This document shows positions 25,811 to 37,870 of a DNA stretch of 64,000 bases, piece by piece. Source of the DNA: Prinia subflava (Eukaryota; Chordata; Aves; Passeriformes; Cisticolidae). The position numbers were made by a program, and so were the translations under genes. The notes under the pieces were generated by a model. It was not told the origin of the DNA. It ran no database searches and worked only from the letters and a program-made list of their open reading frames with translations. The number at the start of each line of letters is the position of its first letter. Position 1 is the first letter of the stretch. The stretch spans positions 144,576,378-144,640,377 of the forward strand of contig NC_086247.1 of the NCBI RefSeq assembly GCF_021018805.1, read 5' to 3'.

Positions 25811-28095
25811 TATGTGGATGAGAATTGCTGAAAATTCCAGTTATGTTGTTTTAAGCACCAAGGAGATATATTCTCATTAAGAATGTCTGCCAAATAATGA
25901 AAAGAAAATTTTGGTACTTGTTAAAGGGAAATGATAAACATGTCTCTTTTCCTTCCTTTGATTATGGAAATAATGGGAGTTCTTCCAAAACAGGAGGCAA
26001 AACTTTAATGAACCATTTTTAAAAAACACCCTCTGTCACTGAATCTGGCTCTTGAAGACTAGGTAACTTCAGAGAATAGGACATAAGTTTCTTAACCATG
26101 TAAGTGTTTTGGATATTTTACCTAAAAGAGTTATCTTCCAAAGCACATAACCCCCAGACAGAGTTCCTGTTTCCTCTGGCTGATGGCTCATTACTTCTCT
26201 GACCCAGCTTGTCTTAACCCTTACCGTGGAAGACATCTAGAATTATGTTATAATTAGGATTTAGAATTCACTCCCGTACTGCAGTTTTGTAAAACAAGTG
26301 TGCTGGAATAGCCTGGCAGTTAGTGATGGGCAAAATGAGGTTGACAGAAATAATGATGGCAGCAGTTCTTTCACAGAATAAATATCACAGAGGCCTCTGC
26401 AGTGCCATGCTTGCTGGCTTGGTGCAGTGATGTGGAGGAAGGCTTTGCTTCTGTGTTTATCTTTTTGGCTATGGATAACACCAGAAGGTTTTGCTGCCAA
26501 CAGATTTTGTGGGCAAGGATAATGTACAGGCAATGGCAGGTGAAAAAAATCAGGCTGCTTGTTGATGTATTTAAACAGGGAAGTGGAATTTAGACTCAAT
26601 GGCGTTCAGCCTTCAAAATCTCTGCCAGGCACAAAAGAAAGTTTTGCTGAGTTGCAGTTGGGATTTCAGTGGGTGTTGTGTGAGTTCAGTTCCTGCCCAG
26701 TAAGAAATTCAATTTTAGCAATTGGTGACCAAAAAATCACAGTGACTGAAGGCCTGCTCTGACCTTTATGACATTTTGTCTACAGTTCGTGAGTACTCCA
26801 ATTAACAATTTGTAATTTTGAAAGAACAGATCCTAAATTTTATAAAGATTTTATTTTTTTCCCAATATGGGACACCAAAATGGCAAAATCTTTTGTTTGT
26901 GGCTGTATTACTTGAGTAAATCACATTTGACCTCTTCTGCCACAATTAAAGGTAAAAGATTTCAGAGGTGATCCTAAGAGGTAATATTTGTAATGTTTTA
27001 AAATTATCTTCTATTTATTATCCAATAATGGATTCATCTCCTATTTTTAAAATATAAATAGGGAACATGTTAGTGTTCAGTATAACTAAGTTTGTCAGTA
27101 TAACTACTTGTTTGGCAGATTGTATCTGTGCTCCCCATTTTTCTTTGAGTGAGTGGGGGTCTTGCTAAAGAAACAGGCAATGTAGCAGTGGGAGAACTGT
27201 AATTTTTTGAAGGATATAATGCAATTTCTTTTGATGTTTACTGTGAAAAATGAAAAAATGGCACATCAAAAGGTGTATGAGCCACTTTCTGAGCCCGGGC
27301 AAATGCAAATGCTGTGCCAAAGCTTTTTTAGTGATGGACTTCCAGTGTCTCTTCTCTTCATGACCTGTTATTACTGCTCACATCTTCAATTATTCTTAGG
27401 AGTGACCTTTTCTCAGTGCTCCCCAGAAGAAAAGCCCTACATCATTGCAATCATGGCATTAGTAATCAGATAAGCTGATAGTATTCTCACCACAAACCAA
27501 TTCCTTTCTTTAGTGGTGAACATGCTCAGACTACTTACATGCAAAGAAAAAGATCTGGTTTTTTCCCCTAAATGCAGAAAGGACGAAGTACAGATTTACA
27601 TAGTGAGAAATAATAATATACACCACAGAATTTCTGTGCTGTGTTGCCTATTTCTTTGACCAATCCATACATGTTGAAGGGCAAAGTGATACAAAGAGGG
27701 CTGAAGTACTGCTATGTAATGCCATTGAGACTTCAGGGGCAAATCTTGGCTGTAAGTTTGGAACTGAAATTTTTCCTAAATGAATGAGAACTCTATTCTG
27801 TGATGAACTATGCTGGCTAGAGTAATATACAAATCAGTGTGTATGAAAAATTATTGAAAGAAGGGGTAAATCTGTGATCAGGAAGTGTTAGCACCATATG
27901 GTAACATTTATGGGAAATCTTTCCTTGCTTTACTTTGGGAACTTTTCATGTGAAAGATTGCACAGTCCTGCAGTTAACCACTGCAGGGATTTCTTTTGTC
28001 ATCTTTATGACTGTTAATTTGGATTAGAGTAAAGCCTGAATTCTTCACCAGGGATAAGTGCTCCTTTGTATGAAGCTTTCTACATGCACATAATT

Positions 28096-28121
28096 AAAAA
28101 AAAAAAAAAAAAAAAAAAAAA
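28096..28121 (+). repeat. Poly(A) tract
   Basis: Twenty-six uninterrupted A residues followed by gaaaggaaaa. No retrocopy body was recognised upstream. Confidence 0.9.
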
Positions 28122-31100
28122 GAAAGGAAAAAACCCATTCTCTCAAGAGTTTGCAGTGTTACAAAAACATCAGGCACATGTTACATTCAAAAAACATAAG
28201 AGGTGTTGTAAAGAAAGATCAAAGCTCAGTACATTTTATGCTGTCATGTTTTTCTCACTTTCCCTCTTGGGAGGAAGACCCCCTTTCGTATTATGTGCCA
28301 CTTTAATATTATTCTTGACCACATTGATTTAGTCTTCTTTCATCACTTAACTATTATACAAGCAGTTATTGATAAAGCACCACAGGTTCTGAGGGCTTGA
28401 TAAAATACCTTTTTCAGTGTAGAACATTCTGGATATCCTGAGCACCTGAGGAGACAAACCAGAATGTAACTGAACATACTCCTGCTCTGAACTGAGGTAG
28501 CAAGAGAGAGCAAACCCTGCCCTTCTGTTACCTCGTGTCTCTTTAGCTCTCTCCCAGCCACACAGCAGAAGGGAGGTAGATGAGGAATCGAATAACCCCA
28601 GGATTTGAGAAAAAGGGATGAACTTTGCTTAAAGCCTGTCCTAAAGTACATTTTCCCCAGACATTCTAGCAATTTTGGGTAATTCTAGACTTGTTAAGCA
28701 CAGATGTATGGCAGACAGATGAGGATGTTTTGAATAGATCACAGCTTTAGCAGACTGAACAAATTTATCTCTCACCTCTATTAGCGAGTGGAACATTTCT
28801 CTCTCAAACAGATGACTTCTCCCATCAGTTTTCTGCAAGAAGCCTTGTTTGATTTTTCCTACCAATGTGTTCAGATTCTCATTTATTATTGCTGGGTATC
28901 ATCTCAGTTTTCTCAGTTAAAGCTATCCCAGCTGTGTGAGTTGAGCACTTCTAAAGTGCAGTTATTGGGCCATATTTATTAATCCTATTATAGGAAAATA
29001 AACATGTGACTCCCTATTTAGAGTCTTCCTCAGCTGGGGCTAAAGACCCAATGAGGCATTGACTTGCCCAGGTGTTTCTTACCCTCACCAGCAGTGAGGA
29101 GCTCACCCTTCTCCTGATCTTATCTTGCAGCCAAATGTGAAATAAACAGGTAAATGTGGGGTGCACTTTCATTCTGGACTACTGAATGTTAAAGATTGTT
29201 GGCATATTTTGATTAATGGAACATGTACTGGCTAAAATGTTGTGATGGGGAGGGGTTGTTAAGGTCTGCAAATGGGAGGAGACGTTAAATGCTTCCATGA
29301 AATTTGTAGTAAGAGAGTGAGAGGAAAAGGTAGGGAACCCTCAACAACACAAAACATTTGAAAGGTTTGTATTTTCCCAGTTTCAGAAGAAATGTAGCTG
29401 TTCTTGCCTGTTGTTTGTTTTTTTTTGTTGTTGTTTTGACGATTAGAAGATAATTTTTGATAGTCAGGGTCTATGACCTACTTTTTAATTTTAATTTAGA
29501 AAAGTGCTCACAAGATTTATGGCATTCTTGGAAGAGATCTTTAGTTTAGGATCATTATGAGTTGGTTAACAGGGAGAGGACAGAGAAATAAACATAACAT
29601 AATCTATTTGAATCATCAGTCAATGTCAATTTTTTTTAAAAAAATTCCAGATAAGTGAATTTTTACAGTTTTTTCTAGATGAAGTTCATGTGATTTCATC
29701 TGCTGCCTTGACTGCCCTAACCTTCACCGGCTCCTCTTATAAATTGAAACAAACAATATTTTCCAGAGGAGTTTAAACTTTCCTATTTTTTTCTTTAGGA
29801 AAGCAGAACTGCTGTATGATGAAGAGAAGGAAATAGTTTTATTAGTGTTGCATGAAAGAATAAGTTGAAAAAAAGAAATTTAAACTTTTAGGTCCTGTGC
29901 TTACAGCAGTGTTTTGTGATTGTGGTTTGCTGCCTTTCTGAAACACAGCACTGGAGATATAGAGGGGGAGGAAGGAGAATTTGCAAGGCCCTATGGAATC
30001 TCTTTTTGTGGCTTTTTAATAATGCACCATGTACATGTCCTGTGGTATACATTATACACAATATATTGCACTGTTTTACCACTACTGGGATGTGGAGACC
30101 ATGCAAATGTTAGTAAAGTTAAAAAGTTACTATTTCAATGCAAGTAAGGTAAGAAAACTCCTTAAATTCTAAATTTAGCAAGGCAAGGTATGCTGCATAA
30201 TTATATGGAGACTTTGTTATTTCAGGGCTGTTGTGTGAAGTGAGATTGGGGCTTTAGGTTTGGTGTTTGAAAGTATTGTATCAGCAGTTTATGTGTACTG
30301 GGATAGATTTCTGGTACAGATATTTTTTTGATAGAAAATGCAATGTAATTTTGTTTCCATAAGGCATGAACTGAATTAAATATATGTTGGAGATGATACC
30401 ACTTCACTTCAGAGTTTACTTATTACCACCATTACTGATAGTAGGTAGATGATACTTAAAATGAAATATGATGCTTCCTAATATTCTAGCAAATAGCAGG
30501 AGATAAATTAGTAGCTAGATTAGCATGTTGACTGGTTGGGTGAAATATGCATAGCAATCAGCTCTAGCAATGAATAACTTGAAACAAAATATTTTTCAAG
30601 GCATTTTGGGGGTCCTTGTCTATTTTAAAGTAATCCTACATGGATATAGTTTACAATGCATTGACTTTATTAATTTCCTCTCCAAGACATGGGTTTATAA
30701 AATCTAATTGCATCAGATTCCTTGCTGCACTGAGCATCAAATAAACAACAGTTATTAAAAGAGAAACTAAAACTTGATAATGCCATTTTTCTTTTGTGCT
30801 TTTCATGGGAAATATATTAGTCAATAAAGCAAAATCAGAATTCTGTACAGAGGTAGCTTAACTGTTGATTTCTTTGTACCTAAGCAGGCTCATTTTGTCC
30901 ATTTTGTTTCTGCAGTTTTCTGCTTCTGAGAACATCAGTACATGATTATAGGATGGCCTGCCTCTGGCAGGTGGCTACAGACAGCAGGGGCTTGTAAACC
31001 CAGCTCCCAGTGCTTCAAAATCAGTAGAGTCTAGGTGAACCAGTCACTGTTTTAATGTGCAACTCCACTAGAAATATTCCTGGCTGAAACTTCTCATCTG

Positions 31101-33424
31101 GCACCTTGTGGATCCACAGCACTACAGGATGGGAAATGAGTACAAAACTGCCTGTCTTCCCTCCATCACAGGAAAATTCAGCAGCATTTTGCCTGAAACA
31201 AAGCCTGATATTTCAGGCTTCTGATTTTAGTTCTTTTGTAATCTCTCAGGAAAAAAAGGAACTCTGATTTTTCTTAGGAATAAGGCCTTTTTTTAGAAAA
31301 GATAACTTCAGATTTCTTGAAAGAGCACTGAAGTATGCCTTTCCAAGTCTACTTTATGTTGGTACTTGAAGTCTTTATTATTTTTATTTTTTTTCTGTGA
31401 GAATGCCTTTTTAAAATGATCATTGTTATTCTTTTAATTAGACTCTCCTTGTGCTGTTAGCTCTCTGCAGATGTGTTTTGGTCACTGCCTGTCATCATTC
31501 TTGTGTGATGCTCTTTATGAGCCAATGTAAATTCAGCCTCCTCCTGCCTGGCTGGGTCAGTAGCAGAGATAGCTGCACTCAGGTATCTGCAGTGAGTTTC
31601 CAACACTGCTTCAGGTCAAATGGTTCTTCCAGCAGACTTGTCTGCAGCAAAATTATCCACATCTCAAGAATGTGTTACAAAGCAGTTTGTGTACTGTGTA
31701 GGCACATGCCATTCTGCCATACTCTGTGTGAGGAAGCTTTTTTGGTCTGAAACTTCCCTTTCAAAGGGTACCAAATGTTTATCCACAGTTTTCTGCGGTG
31801 TGGGTAAAAGGATGAGAGCAATCTTTTATTCATGTGCCTATTGTAAATCTGCGTAAGGTTATGTGTATGTGGTCTTTGCAGGGATGGATGTAAAGGACTC
31901 TGTTGGTTCTTTAACATGTCTTGAATTCATGTAGCTGGACTTGCCTAGCATGTGCTACTAAATCCAGCATTTCAGTTCAGGCTTAATGATGTGCTAATAC
32001 AGTTATCTGCTGAGAGGCTTTCCAGAAATTCCCAAGTCACTCTATCTCACCAAAACTCTTCTTTTAGCAGCATTAGCCAGGTAATTCATGGTCAGAGGGT
32101 TTTGAACCTTTCAGTTCTCTTTGTAAGGACATCTTACATAATCCACTGGACTCCTTGGTGAACAGAGGTGCTGTACTCTGTGCTCTTATAGAGCTAGGCA
32201 TGGCTGGGGAGAGAGGATTTGCACATTTGTTTGGTTCTGGTGTAGTTCCTGGCTGGTTTTTTGAAGCAAAGTTCAATATGATGGAAAAGTTCAATATTGT
32301 TTAATAGCTATAACTCTGAGTGTCCAATTATAACCAAGATATTTTAGAGGAAAATTAAAAGGCTTAATTGTGAAAATGTGTTCTTAAGGGCAGTGTTTGT
32401 GTCCAACGTATATCTTCATTCCTCACATTTTCTCCAGTCCTAGCTCTTTAGCTTAGTCAGAAAATAAAGAACCTGCTGGTTGGGTTAACAAAGTGAGTGC
32501 CTCTAACAATAGCAGGATATTTCACAGCACTTTTGAACCTGATCCTTGTCCCTGTGCCCCAGTGTGGAGTGACCAGGGCAGAGGCACATCTTGCCCACTT
32601 CCCTGCTGCCTCGACAAATATCAGCAGAGACTCATTTTGGTTGAGGATAAAGGCAATAATCACTATTGTCCAATACCTGCTTGGGTAACACCAAGGGAGC
32701 AGAGCAGCTTGGTGACAAGGGAACAGAATGCTTTATCCCTGAAGATGTGTACAAGTGAAAGAGCTAACCTGGGTGGAGTTTCTAAGGTGAAGAGTGGACC
32801 TTGTGCAGCAGGGGCTCATCAAGCAGCAAGCTTGGGAACAAATTTCCTATTTTAAATGGAAAAAATCCAAATATATTTTTCATAGACCTATACTGATTTG
32901 TCTGCTGTCTGTGAGATATCAGGGTGTTGGTAGGGATGGCTTGATTTGGAAGCCTTTCTCCAAGGAGTTAGCACTCCTGAAGTCTTAGGCGTGGTCAGTG
33001 GTTGCAGTTACTAAATCCAAGCTTAATCTGATCAATTTATAGGTGGATTTACAGGTTTGTCTCATCGCAGCAGCAAGATTGTCAGGATGCTCTTGGTTTC
33101 TCAGTGTATATTCTTGTATTGTATTGCAGCATTACTGAGCTGTGGTATAATAATGTACTCAACATTAAGAGAACATCAAGTCCCTCAAATTACTAAATGA
33201 GAGAGAAATGCATGGAAAAATTGAACCTTCAGTGGAGGAATGAGGGGAGGAAAAACATCAAAGGTTATTCTAGACATAGCCGGTTAGTAAGATGTGCTGT
33301 CTAATCAGACCTGTTCTGGACTTTCTGCTGCCCACTTTGAACTCCCAAGGCCAACCAAGTGTCTGACTCTTGCAGAGCATTTAACAGCTCTTCAATATGC
33401 ACTAATTATCCACAGTTTGAAACC

Positions 33425-33458
33425 TGCATTAATTTTTACCTTTCTTTTGTGTTTTTAG
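33425..33458 (+). other. Splice acceptor region of the PTPRN2 exon
   Basis: A branch-point-like cattaat lies about 25-30 bases upstream of the AG. It is followed by an almost uninterrupted T/C tract that ends in AG at 33457-33458. A second possible branch motif, cactaat, lies about 55 bases upstream. This is the main evidence for the exon start. Confidence 0.8.
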
Positions 33459-33509
33459 GCTGCCTGTTTGAGGATGACCTTTGCAAATCTTTTGAAGTCT
33501 GTGTAAATG
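33459..33509 (+). CDS. PTPRN2: PTPRN2 (phogrin/IA-2beta) small internal exon, probably exon 2
   Basis: Seen: a pyrimidine-rich tract ending tttttag, 51 open bases, then the donor gtaagt. Read with one base from the previous exon it encodes GCLFEDDLCKSFEVCVN, ending one base into the next codon. Both flanking introns are phase 1, so the exon is symmetric and can be skipped without a frameshift. Family knowledge: receptor-type PTPRN proteins start their mature lumenal part with Gly-Cys-Leu-(Phe/Leu)-x3-Leu-Cys-x4-Cys-(Val/Ile)-(Asn/Gln)-Asp-Gly, just after the signal peptide, and a separate small exon encodes it. Three cysteines are visible here; a fourth is expected in the next exon. The protein is a single-pass dense-core secretory granule membrane protein with a catalytically impaired phosphatase-like domain, involved in insulin and neuropeptide granule biology. 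Inference: the VN ending and more than 30 kb of intron on each side favour PTPRN2 over PTPRN. No other exon of the gene is recognisable in the window. Confidence 0.86.
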
Positions 33510-33516
33510 GTAAGTC
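33507..33516 (+). other. Splice donor of the PTPRN2 exon
   Basis: The sequence is atg|gtaagtc, with GT at 33510-33511. The intron side is a perfect match to the U1 consensus gtaagt. The exon side (TG) is weaker than the usual AG, as in some alternatively used exons. Confidence 0.82.
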
Positions 33517-33834
33517 TTCCATGTTTTGTTTGCTGACTGGTGTGTTCTCCACTCTGGAATTGCTGTATGTTTGATTCAATAAACCAAATACATATGTGAG
33601 TGAGAAGGAAGGGAAAAGGAAAAGTACCAGGTGTGACCAATCTGGTCGGCAGTTAGGAAAAATTTAATTGATTTAAAAATACATAAATATTCTCTCAAAC
33701 CTGAACAAACCATTTACTTTTATATGAAAGAGATTTTAATTTAATTGAATACACTGAAATATGCTAACATTTAATTTGTCTTCATATGGGTGAAAATAAT
33801 AGTTTTGTTACCTTCAGTTTTTTGTTCTTTTTAG

Positions 33835-34010
33835 AGGACGATGTTGAGGATAATTATCAGTCTCCTCTTCAAAAGATTACTATTTTTTACAATAAGAAAG
33901 AAGGTCTCAAAGGAGCACTGCAGTTGTTGATTACACTGCTGCCTTTTTCTGTGATTTTACTTGAATTATGTGGAAATAGCTTTCTTCTGCTGTCCTATAA
34001 TTTATTTTCA
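33835..34010 (+). other. Exon-like segment after the PTPRN2 exon (unproven)
   Basis: A T-rich tract ending ttttag (AG at 33833-33834) precedes 176 bases open in the frame that continues from the PTPRN2 exon. A strong donor, ttca|gtaagt, follows at 34011. The predicted peptide starts EDDVEDNYQSPLQK and becomes hydrophobic. It does not resemble PTPRN-family sequence. Its phase is 1 in and 0 out, so it would shift the frame of an exon 3 entered in phase 1. Most likely a cryptic exon or chance. Confidence 0.2.
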
Positions 34011-37000
34011 GTAAGTCAAGAAAGCCAACACAACATATGAATGAGGCTAATAGAATAGTAGGAAAGATGTTTTCTAATAACAGTTGAAGATTGTAAATGT
34101 TTTGAGAGAGATTTTTGAAAGAATAACTGTTATAAAAAACATGTATATGTGATGAAAGGAGAGAGTAGTTTTAATAGTGTCTTTTGACATGGAAATATAT
34201 GACAATATGTAGACCTGCAATAAGGGGGGATAATTTTTTAAATTAAGTATTTTATCTGAAACTTTTCTTTGTGTCTTCATACTGTAAAGGAGAAGTTTTC
34301 TTTTCCATCAAACACAGAAACAATAATATGAGTCAATTAATAAATTAAGATATTAATAAGGTTTATGTAATGAATACATAAGATGAAAGTATATTGAATT
34401 TCCAGTACTGTTTAACATCAGACAAATGCAAATTTGTAAGAATTCTGTATTAAGAATTCCTGTGATTGACACCAGGAAGGGCAGTGACAGATTTCTACAG
34501 GGTGAATTTTGCTATCAATATTTTCCAGTGCCTAGGCTGGAATCTTCCTCAGTGCAAGCAGATTTAATCAGGTTTAATCATAGGCAACTGTTTTATGTGG
34601 TAGATAATGCAGAATGTGTAATTTATGCAACAGATGATAGTAATTTCTGTACTCTAAGGGATCTCTCTATTGAAGACTTTGCTGTTCCGATACATGTAAT
34701 TTCCTAACTTCTTGCTCTACCTATTTTCTTAAATGAAGATGCAGTTTAAAATCTCCATGTGACACTTATTAGCATGCAAAATTAAATTATGGAAGTTTTA
34801 TCTTTGAATTTGAATGGATCTTTTCTGTACATCTACTCATATTCTGGCACAACTGATTTTTCTAAACAACTAACTAATGAATAAGAGAGTTGATCAAGAA
34901 TATTTCCTAATATCTGATCTTCTTTTAAAAAAATGCTTGCCGGCATTCCGTCAGTATGTTTAATGTAACTGTAAAATATTTCATTCTTTTTTGTCTCATT
35001 AGGAAAATGTTGTCTAGAGTGTATTTTAAATGCTGTCCTTGATATGAGTGAAGATAAACTATTCTTGAGAAACTAAACAGGATCATAGGGAGATCTTACA
35101 TTGAAGTGCTAAGAAACTGTCAGAATTTAATTTTTTATATGTAGCAGAAAGGAAGTGTGTCTCTTGCAATCCTTCACATTTTTCCTGCCCAAGCTGCTGC
35201 TGATTCACCAGAGATTAAATCTCTGAAATTTTTCAGAAATTCTGATATATTAAAATGTGAGCATTTTGCTGGGTTGAGAGCTCAGGAACTGAAGTTTGTG
35301 AAGGTCACTGCTCAGAAGCAGAGCTTACTTTGTGTATTTCAAGGTCATGAGAAGGTTTGCCTCCTTTCTTGTCACACAAGTGGGTATTTCTGAAGTACAG
35401 TGTGAAAGAGGGTAAGAAACAGCAGCTGCTTTTCTGTAGCACCTCTGATGCATCTGTGATCTGCAGATCTGCTCCTGACTGCTGCAGAGGGCTCCTAATT
35501 TTTATCTTTTTCTCTGCCTCCAGCAGAGGCAACTGAACTGACCATGTTTTCAGAAATAAAGCTAGGTTTGCCAATGAAGACAAAAGTCACAGTATTTGCT
35601 GTCTGACATCTGTCAGCTGTAGATTTCAAGTGCATTTCATGCATCAAACTTGTAAAAGCATAACCAAAACACCAATAACTGAGCTATTTCATAGCTTAAA
35701 AAAAACCATTACTCTTTTTTCCTTCTCATTTCTTCTGAAGTGGGATTTTGACTGAAAAATTTTGATTAATTTTCCTTCCCATGAAGAAAATATTGGTGTT
35801 AAAAGAATGGATTTTGCATTGTTAAAAGCGATGTACTAGAGTTGTAAATTCTGAGATAAGCACTGCTTACATCTGTTTAGATCACATGCCATTTTTGCAG
35901 GGCAAAGGACATGCTGTAATAATGATTTTTGACTTTTCTGCCATTTTTCCTCATGGTATAAAGGTCTCTTTTGGCTTCAGTGATGGGTTCTTGCTTATGT
36001 TTGTTTAATAGCTTCAGCAGCATTCATGCAATATTAATTTATTTCCACAAACCTTTTATCAGTTTTCTGAGCTGCACTGACTCATCAAGTGGTTAAAAAG
36101 GAACATATTGTTTCATGTTAATTTTAATGGCATAAGGATGAGCCAGGCAAAAAGACTGAGTTAGTTTTCCTGGACTCTTCCTTTGCAAAGCCAGGACTTT
36201 GAGAGGTGAAGTAACTTAGATGTCATTTACTTATCATCGCTTCTTTCTTAGAGTTGGAGGACCTGACATTTTCACCCATCTAAAATGCTTGAAGCTTGAA
36301 AGCCTGCAGCTAAAAAGACTTGATGGGAAAGGTGAATATTCCTGTGAGCTGCAGACTTTTGATAGAAAGTAACCTGGCATACCATAAGCTTGGAAATGCT
36401 TTCCCCCAATAAAAGCTGAGAAGCTGTTATGGATACAACAGGAAGAAAATAACATCTTAATTAAAGAAGATATACAGATGGAAAATATTAATATGAGGAA
36501 TAGTATTTGCAGTGATGGTGTGTGTAGTGACACAGCTGGGTGGGTGAAGAGGGATATGGCTTTCACATGTTCACACACATTTTGCTGTCTGGGTTAGAAG
36601 TTAAAGCAAAAGAGTTTGCCTGTGTGTGTAATTTTGCCTTAACAGTTCTGCCTAGAATGTGTTTGTATGAAAAGGAAAGAAAAAAGCATCAGGAAGGAAT
36701 TTTTAGAGGATCTCTGCGACAAAAAGCCTTTGCTTACCCTTGAACAGTCCTTGTATTTATATACTAAATTTAGTACAGCTGTATAAATAGGGATATGTCA
36801 TCTTTTGTTTTGCATTTTAAGTGATAGATAAAGCAGTTCATGTAAAACATCAGCTCGTGTATCTTCCTTGTTGGAAGGTTTAAACAAACTGGCTCCTGAA
36901 AACAGCAAAACAAGGACAAGTTTTTATTCTTTCTCATGAAATCATGCTATTGAATTCTAGCAGTGCCACTGGGAAAGACACCATGTGGTACAGATAAAAG

Positions 37001-37136
37001 TGTTCATTTCAAAACAACCATCCCTTATTGACCTCTTTCCTGTCTTTATTAAACTGTTTGAGCTGCTCATTTAGAAAGGTGGCATTCTTTCCTTTAGCTT
37101 TAATCTCCAGATATTTTGCTGCAGAAAGCAGCTTTA
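34011..37136. other. Unannotated intron
   Basis: AT-rich with no repeat family recognised. An open frame at 34426-34707 lacks splice-site support and similarity to known domains. Confidence 0.45.
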
Positions 37137-37870
37137 TGCGGGCGTGGATACCATGATATCTTTGCTCCCATCAACAGATCCTGTATAAATCTGGGCAGTT
37201 TTATGCACGAAAGCAGCTGTGGCTGAAAGCCTCCTTCCTGCCTGAAATCATAACAGGGCTCATGCAGACAGGATCAGATAGTAGAAAACAACTCTGTGAG
37301 GCCAACCAAGAAAAGTTAATTAAATGCAGTCGCTGGCACGGAGCGCATCATTAAGTCAAGCCTGGCTGACAAACACCAACCTTCTCCTCAAGATAGGGTC
37401 TGATGTCTGCAGCAGTGTTTGAGGAGGCCGTGCTGCTGGAAGGCTGGGCAAACAGCACTGCACAGCTGAATCAATAGTGCTTTATGTATGCAAGCTGCAC
37501 TCGTTAGGAGGGACTGAGGCTGGCCCGGTGTGTCAGAGGCACCCAGGCATTGCAGAGCAAAGTTCTGAACCCTTCCAAGGCCGGATCTGTGCAGGTAGCT
37601 CAGAATATTAACGCGCTTTCATCCTCGGCTGCGGAGCTCCTCGAACATTTGGAATATAATGATTGCGTGTGCTGGTGATGAGCCATAAACGGTAAACGTG
37701 TGCTGCAGATGATAAGGGAGAGAAGTCAGGATCCCTGAAATGGTTTCTTGATCTTAATGTGTTATGCTTTGAGCTTTTCCAGACCATTGCCTGGTGGGGT
37801 GGGATTGCGGAGGGAGATGCACCTCGGCATTGTTTAGCTAACAGATGTCTGCAGCAACATCTGCGTTTGC
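37137..37870. promoter_or_regulatory. Candidate conserved intronic regulatory block, CpG-retaining
   Basis: Seen: CpG dinucleotides are clearly denser than in the flanks. Examples are tgcgggcgtgg at 37137-37147, a cluster at 37330-37349 (cgctggcacggagcgc) and another at 37611-37672 (acgcgctttc, ctcggctgcgg, ctcctcgaac, attgcgtgtg). A ttaattaa homeodomain-type core sits at 37316-37323, with gataaggg and cagctg-type motifs nearby. There is no open frame with splice sites and no repeat similarity. Inference: kept CpGs and mixed composition in a developmental/neuroendocrine gene intron suggest an enhancer or an unmethylated element, possibly a distal promoter. Confidence 0.4.

Larger units (their letters stand above)
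12881..33424. other. Long unannotated intron stretch
   Basis: About 20 kb of AT-rich sequence with simple repeats (listed separately), small local duplications at 15662-15717 and 25767-25810, and many short frames without domains. A pyrimidine-rich strand at about 23190-23400 explains two overlapping frames of more than 120 codons at 23082-23470. A patch near 13550-13680 (ggggtaattaatcag, attccggttcacaatcc) has the texture of conserved noncoding DNA but is unproven. No tRNA, microRNA hairpin or further exon was recognised. Confidence 0.45.
1..33458 (+). other. PTPRN2: PTPRN2 intron 1, 3' part (partial)
   Basis: No other credible exon, no CpG-island promoter and no signal-peptide exon was found here, so exon 1 should lie upstream of the window. 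The sequence is AT-rich and holds three antisense CR1 fragments, one CR1/SINE tail and scattered microsatellites. Reading frames of 60-140 codons are short, unrelated to known proteins and often overlap repeats or pyrimidine-rich runs. The intron assignment depends on the exon at 33459 being PTPRN2. Confidence 0.75.

Noticed and set aside
34426..34707. 93-codon frame with a globular-looking composition.
   Set aside because: No splice sites, similarity or initiation context. One such frame is expected by chance in 64 kb.
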